Assembly: GCF_047219225.1 (NCBI RefSeq)
Contig: NZ_CP178208.1
Coordinates: forward strand, 558,001-622,000
Length of the DNA: 64,000 nt
From: IMCC45349 sp047219225
Lineage (GTDB): Bacteria > Bacteroidota > Bacteroidia > Flavobacteriales > Flavobacteriaceae
Direction: 5' to 3'
In this document: positions 60,587 to 64,000 of the stretch, in pieces
How the letters are laid out: each line of letters begins with the position of its first letter
Numbering within the stretch: the first letter of the stretch is position 1
Made by a program: the position numbers and the translations under genes
Notes under the pieces: generated by a model
What the model saw: only the letters and a program-made list of their open reading frames with translations
What the model was told of the DNA's origin: nothing
Database searches by the model: none

Positions 60587-61165
60587 TTAGTCTTTTTTAG
60601 TCTTAGTTACTTTTCCTAATTTATAAATCACACCTAAGTACATTCCGTTTCTAGGACTACTAACTGTATATACATCCGGTGTACTATTAAGCATCCAATT
60701 AGTATAAAACGAAAACTGTAGTTTTTGGTTATAGACATATATTAATTTGGTAAGCAAATCATACCTTAAATTATCTTCACGTTTAAAGTCAATTTCATCA
60801 AAATCCTTATTATTTTCAATACTTGCTCCAACATTAAGCCTCCAAGTATCATCAATCTTATAACCAAGATATAAAGGCAATTGTATTTTTAAACTATTTG
60901 AAGTAAACTCAAGCGTTTCAATTTCCCTATTAGCTCTATTGTATTTACCATACAAACCTGTTTCTAAATAAAGTTTTTCGTTAAGTGTTTTCAAATAATT
61001 TACTCCTAAACGAATACCAAATGCATTAGCTGGTTCTAAATTTTCATTGTTCAACATCATGTCGGTTTGAAAGGCATAACCTAGATCTACCTCAACTTGA
61101 AATTCACTTTGAGAAAAAGTGAACATAGTACTCATTAAAAAGAGTAACAAACTTATTTTTTTCAT
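60587..61165 (-). CDS. Small outer-membrane beta-barrel protein
   Basis: A 192-residue protein with signal peptide MKKISLLLFLMSTMFTFSQ. The mature chain shows alternating hydrophobic strands typical of an eight-stranded OmpA/PorT-like barrel (FQVEVDLGYAFQTDMML, FGIRLGVNYLKTLNEKLYLE, LQFSFYTNWMLNS, NGMYLGVIYKLGKV). No ligand is evident. The CotH gene starts 4 bp downstream, which suggests translational coupling and perhaps a shared role at the envelope, such as export or anchoring of a CotH target. Confidence 0.85.
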   Translation of the reverse strand: MKKISLLLFLMSTMFTFSQSEFQVEVDLGYAFQTDMMLNNENLEPANAFGIRLGVNYLKTLNEKLYLETGLYGKYNRANREIETLEFTSNSLKIQLPLYLGYKIDDTWRLNVGASIENNKDFDEIDFKREDNLRYDLLTKLIYVYNQKLQFSFYTNWMLNSTPDVYTVSSPRNGMYLGVIYKLGKVTKTKKD

Positions 61166-61266
61166 TAACTGATTGATTTATTCGTGCCAAAAATCTTACT
61201 TTTTTTTGAACTAATAAAAAGTTTCATATTAAATTATTGTTAGTTGGTATATACACATTTTACTTA

Positions 61267-61299
61267 TTGACAAAAAACATCAAAAACACTAACTTAGTT
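61267..61299 (+). promoter_or_regulatory. Probable promoter of the 124-residue secreted protein gene
   Basis: TTG at 61267-61269, a 22-bp spacer and TAACTTAG at 61292-61299, which matches TAnnTTTG at all but one fixed position. The ATG is at 61328. Confidence 0.45.
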
Positions 61300-61327
61300 T
61301 CTCTAATTCATTACTTATCAAAATATC

Positions 61328-61702
61328 ATGAAAAAAATAATAATACATTTTTTAATAGTAGCTATATGCAGTATTCCTTTTAATCAAGCAAACTCGCAAA
61401 CTGAAAAACCAAACAATGACTTTATTGGACAATGGAAAACTGAAGATTCTTCCGTAAAAATGGTCATTTTCAAGGATAAAGATGGTTTATTTCAAATAGT
61501 AGCTTGGGATGCTAGCGATGGTGAAGAATTGGTAATTGAAGAATTTAGCTTTGATGATAAGGTCTTAAAAACAAAAGAAAAAATGCCTTCGACTGATTGG
61601 GAAACTTATAACACATATATCTTGGTAGATGAAAATAAAATTAAAAACATTATTAATGGTGATGGTAATGGCGCTATTATTTACCTCATTAGAATGAAAT
61701 AA
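61328..61702 (+). CDS. Small secreted lipocalin-like protein
   Basis: A 124-residue protein with a signal peptide (MKKIIIHFLIVAICSIPFNQANSQ). The mature 100 residues begin FIGQWKTEDSSVKMVIFKDKDG, the GxW motif that opens many lipocalin-like and DUF2147-like beta-barrels, followed by repeating beta hairpins (LFQIVAWDASDGEELVIEEF, YILVDENKIKNIINGDG). I would not assign DUF2147 without a search. It forms a single-gene unit between two minus-strand units, with a hairpin terminator after it. Confidence 0.8.
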   Translation: MKKIIIHFLIVAICSIPFNQANSQTEKPNNDFIGQWKTEDSSVKMVIFKDKDGLFQIVAWDASDGEELVIEEFSFDDKVLKTKEKMPSTDWETYNTYILVDENKIKNIINGDGNGAIIYLIRMK

Positions 61703-61717
61703 AAATTGAAACTAAAC

Positions 61718-61750
61718 AAAAATACCTCCAGAAATCTGGAGGTATTTTTA
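61718..61750. terminator. Bidirectional intrinsic terminator
   Basis: An A-run, a hairpin TACCTCCAGAAATCTGGAGGTA (61723 onward; core 61727-61744) and a T-run. It lies between the 124-residue gene on plus and the DUF4349 gene on minus. Confidence 0.9.
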
Positions 61751-61756
61751 ATAGCT

Positions 61757-62620
61757 CTATTTTCTTAATCGCTTTCTAATATAAAAGAATGCTATAGTTG
61801 CTAATATTACAATTGGCCATAAGTGGATTATACCTAAAACAATACCTTCAATAATATTCCATCCAAAACCAAAACCTTCTTTACTTTTCGAGAAAAATGT
61901 TTTAGAGTAACTCTCTGGTTCTTCTTTATATTCAACCGTTTCGTACAAGTCTATTTGTATAGTGCTATAAGCTACTTTATTAGTTAAATATTTTAAACGC
62001 CCTTGAGCCGATTCTATTTCTTCTTGAATAATACGTAGCTTTTCTTCGGTAGCTAAAATGTCCTCAACAGTTTTTGCATTTTTACGCAAAATAGATTCAT
62101 AGCGTTGCTTTACTTCTAACTTAGTTTTTAAGCGTGTATTTAAATCTACATACTCTTCACTTACATCTTTAGTGGTTATATTTTCGTACTCCACAAATTC
62201 TACCACACCATTAACAGAATCCATAAGCACATCAAAATACTCTTGAGGCACTTTAATTGTAAATCTATTTTCTATGCTATATAAATTATTCTCGAAACGT
62301 AAATCGGAAATATAAGCTTTGTACTTTCCTGCAAACAGTTTTATTTTATGAGTTGCTAATTTTACATTTCTTACTTTATACCTTGCACTAGCAGATTTAA
62401 TAATTTTTAAATCTTTAGGCATTTTAATACTTGTATTAGTAGATAAAGCAACATCATCGTTTACATTTTCTGGAGCGAAAGCATTATATTCGTCAGTAAC
62501 CTTTACATCTTCTAAAGCATAAGCTTCGCTTTTCATTGATTGATTACAAGACATTATAACGATGCTTAAGAAAGTAAATACACTAATTTTTAATACGGAA
62601 TTGAATTGTTTTGCGTTCAT
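61757..62620 (-). CDS. DUF4349 domain lipoprotein
   Basis: A 287-residue lipoprotein with lipobox VIMSC (Cys25). Residues about 75-260 match DUF4349: ASARYKVRNVKLATHKIKLF, RFTIKVPQEYFDVLMDSVNG, then the long charged coiled coil TKDVSEEYVDLNTRLKTKLE and EDILATEEKLRIIQEEIESA. A C-terminal membrane helix (WPIVILATIAFFYIRKRLRK) is present. It probably spans the envelope, with the lipid anchor at one end and the helix at the other. The function is unknown. A -7 element (TAGGTTTG) lies upstream at 62656-62649. The gene is divergent from the 62.7-kb pair. Confidence 0.93.
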   Translation of the reverse strand: MNAKQFNSVLKISVFTFLSIVIMSCNQSMKSEAYALEDVKVTDEYNAFAPENVNDDVALSTNTSIKMPKDLKIIKSASARYKVRNVKLATHKIKLFAGKYKAYISDLRFENNLYSIENRFTIKVPQEYFDVLMDSVNGVVEFVEYENITTKDVSEEYVDLNTRLKTKLEVKQRYESILRKNAKTVEDILATEEKLRIIQEEIESAQGRLKYLTNKVAYSTIQIDLYETVEYKEEPESYSKTFFSKSKEGFGFGWNIIEGIVLGIIHLWPIVILATIAFFYIRKRLRK

Positions 62621-62648
62621 AATTTTATATTTTTAAGAATTACATGAG

Positions 62649-62656
62649 CAAACCTA
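62649..62656 (-). promoter_or_regulatory. Probable -7 element of the DUF4349 gene
   Basis: Read on minus it is TAGGTTTG, an exact TAnnTTTG match 29 bp upstream of the ATG at 62620. No TTG is visible at the expected distance. Confidence 0.4.
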
Positions 62657-62668
62657 TAGTCTATTGTT

Positions 62669-63649
62669 GTGTATGCTTTGAAAAGCTCTTGTAATACTTT
62701 TGTAAACTATTTTACAATCACATTTTCAACTGTATATCAATTAGATACAAGTAATTTGACAAACACAGAAAAACATTTATTTTCTACTTTAAAACAAGCT
62801 GTTGCCACTACATTTTTACAAAATTATAGTGCTCCTACTGCTATTGAAGATTGGAAAGGAGAAATAATTACTGCGTTTCAAGAAGACTTATTTAGTAAGG
62901 TTAAAGCTAAAGTAAGCGAAAAATGGTTTTACACCTATTTTAAAAATGACACCGAAAAACTACCACGTATTGACATATTAAATTTACTAAGCGTCTATGT
63001 TGGTTTTGATAATTGGGAAGCATTTAAGGCAGCTCACAGCAATGCTAAAACACCTTCTAAAAAAGGAAGTATTCCAAAAGTTATCGCTTTAATAATTGTA
63101 TTAACAATGTTATTTGTTGTCACAAAACTATTTTCTAAAAACGAGTTCCATTTTTGTTTTGTTGACGAAGACAAAGGAGAAGCTATTACTAATATTGCAT
63201 TAGATATTAAGGTATTTATAGAAAATGAATCGCCTTTATTTTTTAAAACCGATAGTTTAGGATGTTTTAATTACACGACAAAAGACGATAGAATTAAATT
63301 TGTAGTACAATCACCTTATCATAAAACAGATACTATTATTAGACATATTGATGCCAATAGCAATCAAACTGTAAAACTAAAAACAGATGATTATGCACTT
63401 ATGTTAGATTACTATACTAATGGCAAAATAAAGGACTGGAAAAAGCGCAAACAACAACTGCAAAATTTAATTGCAGACAATGCACAGATTTACCAACTGT
63501 TTCCAAATAATATTGGTGTAGAAATTTACTCAAAAGATGATTTTATTAGAACACTTACCATACCAACACAAAGTTTAAAGCACATTAAAATACTTGGTAA
63601 ACATTATAGTAACGGAAAGATTGTAAAACTTAAATTTATGATAGAATGA
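62669..63649 (+). CDS. Membrane-anchored protein of unknown function, start uncertain
   Basis: A 326-residue frame. Its N-terminal half is a helical domain (FQEDLFSKVKAKVSEKWFYT, YFKNDTEKLPRIDILNLLSV, YVGFDNWEAFKAAH). It is followed by a membrane helix (VIALIIVLTMLFVVTKLFSK) and a C-terminal beta-rich domain of about 170 residues (FHFCFVDEDKGEAITNIALD). I recognise no family. No ATG begins this frame: the listed start is GTG 62669, and a TTG at 62756 is an alternative that would begin LTNTEKHLFSTLKQ. It is coupled to the next gene through an ATGA overlap at 63646 and lies divergent to the DUF4349 gene. Confidence 0.75.
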   Translation: MYALKSSCNTFVNYFTITFSTVYQLDTSNLTNTEKHLFSTLKQAVATTFLQNYSAPTAIEDWKGEIITAFQEDLFSKVKAKVSEKWFYTYFKNDTEKLPRIDILNLLSVYVGFDNWEAFKAAHSNAKTPSKKGSIPKVIALIIVLTMLFVVTKLFSKNEFHFCFVDEDKGEAITNIALDIKVFIENESPLFFKTDSLGCFNYTTKDDRIKFVVQSPYHKTDTIIRHIDANSNQTVKLKTDDYALMLDYYTNGKIKDWKKRKQQLQNLIADNAQIYQLFPNNIGVEIYSKDDFIRTLTIPTQSLKHIKILGKHYSNGKIVKLKFMIE

Positions 63650-64000
63650 AAAAACTAGGATACATATTAAATTTTATGATTTTGGCTTCATGTATGAATA
63701 GTGCTAATGAAGCAGAAATGAAAAGTATTGAACCTGTTTTTGCAACTGAAAGTATGGACAATGATGACTTTTTTAGTTATACAGCTTCAGATTTTAATAA
63801 CACGCAATTGGCAGCTCAAAAACTACAAGAGTACTACGATTTGTCGTTACTAAAACAGCAGCATCCTGAGTTTGAAAACGATATTAAACTACAACTTGAA
63901 AATTTAGGAGAACTAACATTAAACTTACCAAAAACTGCAAGATCAATTAACATTGATAGTGTTACTGAATTGAGCAAAGAAACCTTAACTGATTCTACAA
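63646..64000 (+). CDS. Lipoprotein, N-terminal part (continues past right edge)
   Basis: An open frame from ATG 63646 that overlaps the stop of the preceding gene by 4 bp (ATGA) and stays open to the window end, at least 118 codons. It starts with a signal peptide and lipobox ILASC (Cys16 in MKKLGYILNFMILASCMNSA). The visible mature part is helical and charged (ASDFNNTQLAAQKLQEYYDL, IKLQLENLGELTLNL). I recognise no family. The overlap implies translational coupling with the membrane protein upstream. Confidence 0.82.
   Translation, partial: MKKLGYILNFMILASCMNSANEAEMKSIEPVFATESMDNDDFFSYTASDFNNTQLAAQKLQEYYDLSLLKQQHPEFENDIKLQLENLGELTLNLPKTARSINIDSVTELSKETLTDST

Noticed and set aside
1..64000. 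Insertion sequences, prophage, rRNA or tRNA genes
   Set aside because: I saw no transposase or integrase, no phage structural genes, and no stretch resembling an rRNA or a tRNA cloverleaf; a tRNA scan would settle the last point.

Overview
The window is a low-GC chromosomal segment from a member of the Bacteroidota, almost certainly a marine Flavobacteriaceae. The evidence is a single-polypeptide SecDF, several secreted proteins with type IX secretion (T9SS) C-terminal sorting domains, a sigma/FecR/TonB-receptor cluster, DUF2911, DUF6588 and DUF4349 proteins, the folE-cysS-yidD-lgt gene order, and promoters of the Bacteroidota type (TTG, then TAnnTTTG) with little Shine-Dalgarno signal. I see no rRNA, tRNA, insertion sequence, prophage or CRISPR array.

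Layout. 1-5.3 kb (minus): the N-terminal 1,599 codons of a very large repeat protein (CUB-like, PKD-like and proprotein-convertase P-like domains, then about eleven ~97-residue modules), which runs off the left edge, preceded by a small secreted protein. 5.4-9.4 kb (plus): folE, cysS, yidD, lgt and a small membrane protein. 9.5-14.3 kb (minus): secDF, preceded by two stand-alone secreted proteins that look like copies of the SecD periplasmic P1 region. 14.4-18.6 kb (minus): mdh, a DUF6588 protein and gyrB. 19-23.9 kb (plus): a membrane-anchored AraC-type regulator, then two secreted proteins, the second a T9SS cargo. 24-26.1 kb (minus): an XRE-DUF4870 regulator with two CPBP membrane proteases. 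26.4 kb (plus): a lone acidic protein with a possible recombination-site hairpin after it. 27-28.7 kb (minus): asnB.

28.9-39.8 kb is mostly plus strand: a Ycf48-like T9SS protein, DUF2911, (queE on minus), a C1q-like surface protein, a HerA-type ATPase, a lipoprotein, a cupin, an alpha/beta hydrolase, rluF, a VOC protein and two secreted proteins. 39.8-50 kb (minus) is one 3,370-residue T9SS adhesin-like gene with a nearly identical internal 1,128-bp duplication. 50.2-52.4 kb (minus): ffh and folD.

52.6-59.3 kb is the most interesting region. An ECF sigma factor, FecR anti-sigma factor and TonB-dependent receptor lie on plus, with a very acidic 712-residue lipoprotein divergent on minus and two tiny downstream genes, one of only 58 codons. 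A 15-bp motif GGTAGGAGTTTTTAA followed 7-8 bp later by TGTTATATAG occurs exactly twice: upstream of the lipoprotein and between the sigma gene and fecR, in the same orientation relative to the gene it precedes. I read it as the promoter recognised by this ECF sigma factor, making the lipoprotein part of the receptor's regulon. 59.4-64 kb: CotH-like protein with a beta-barrel partner, a small secreted protein, a DUF4349 lipoprotein, and a divergent pair that runs off the right edge.
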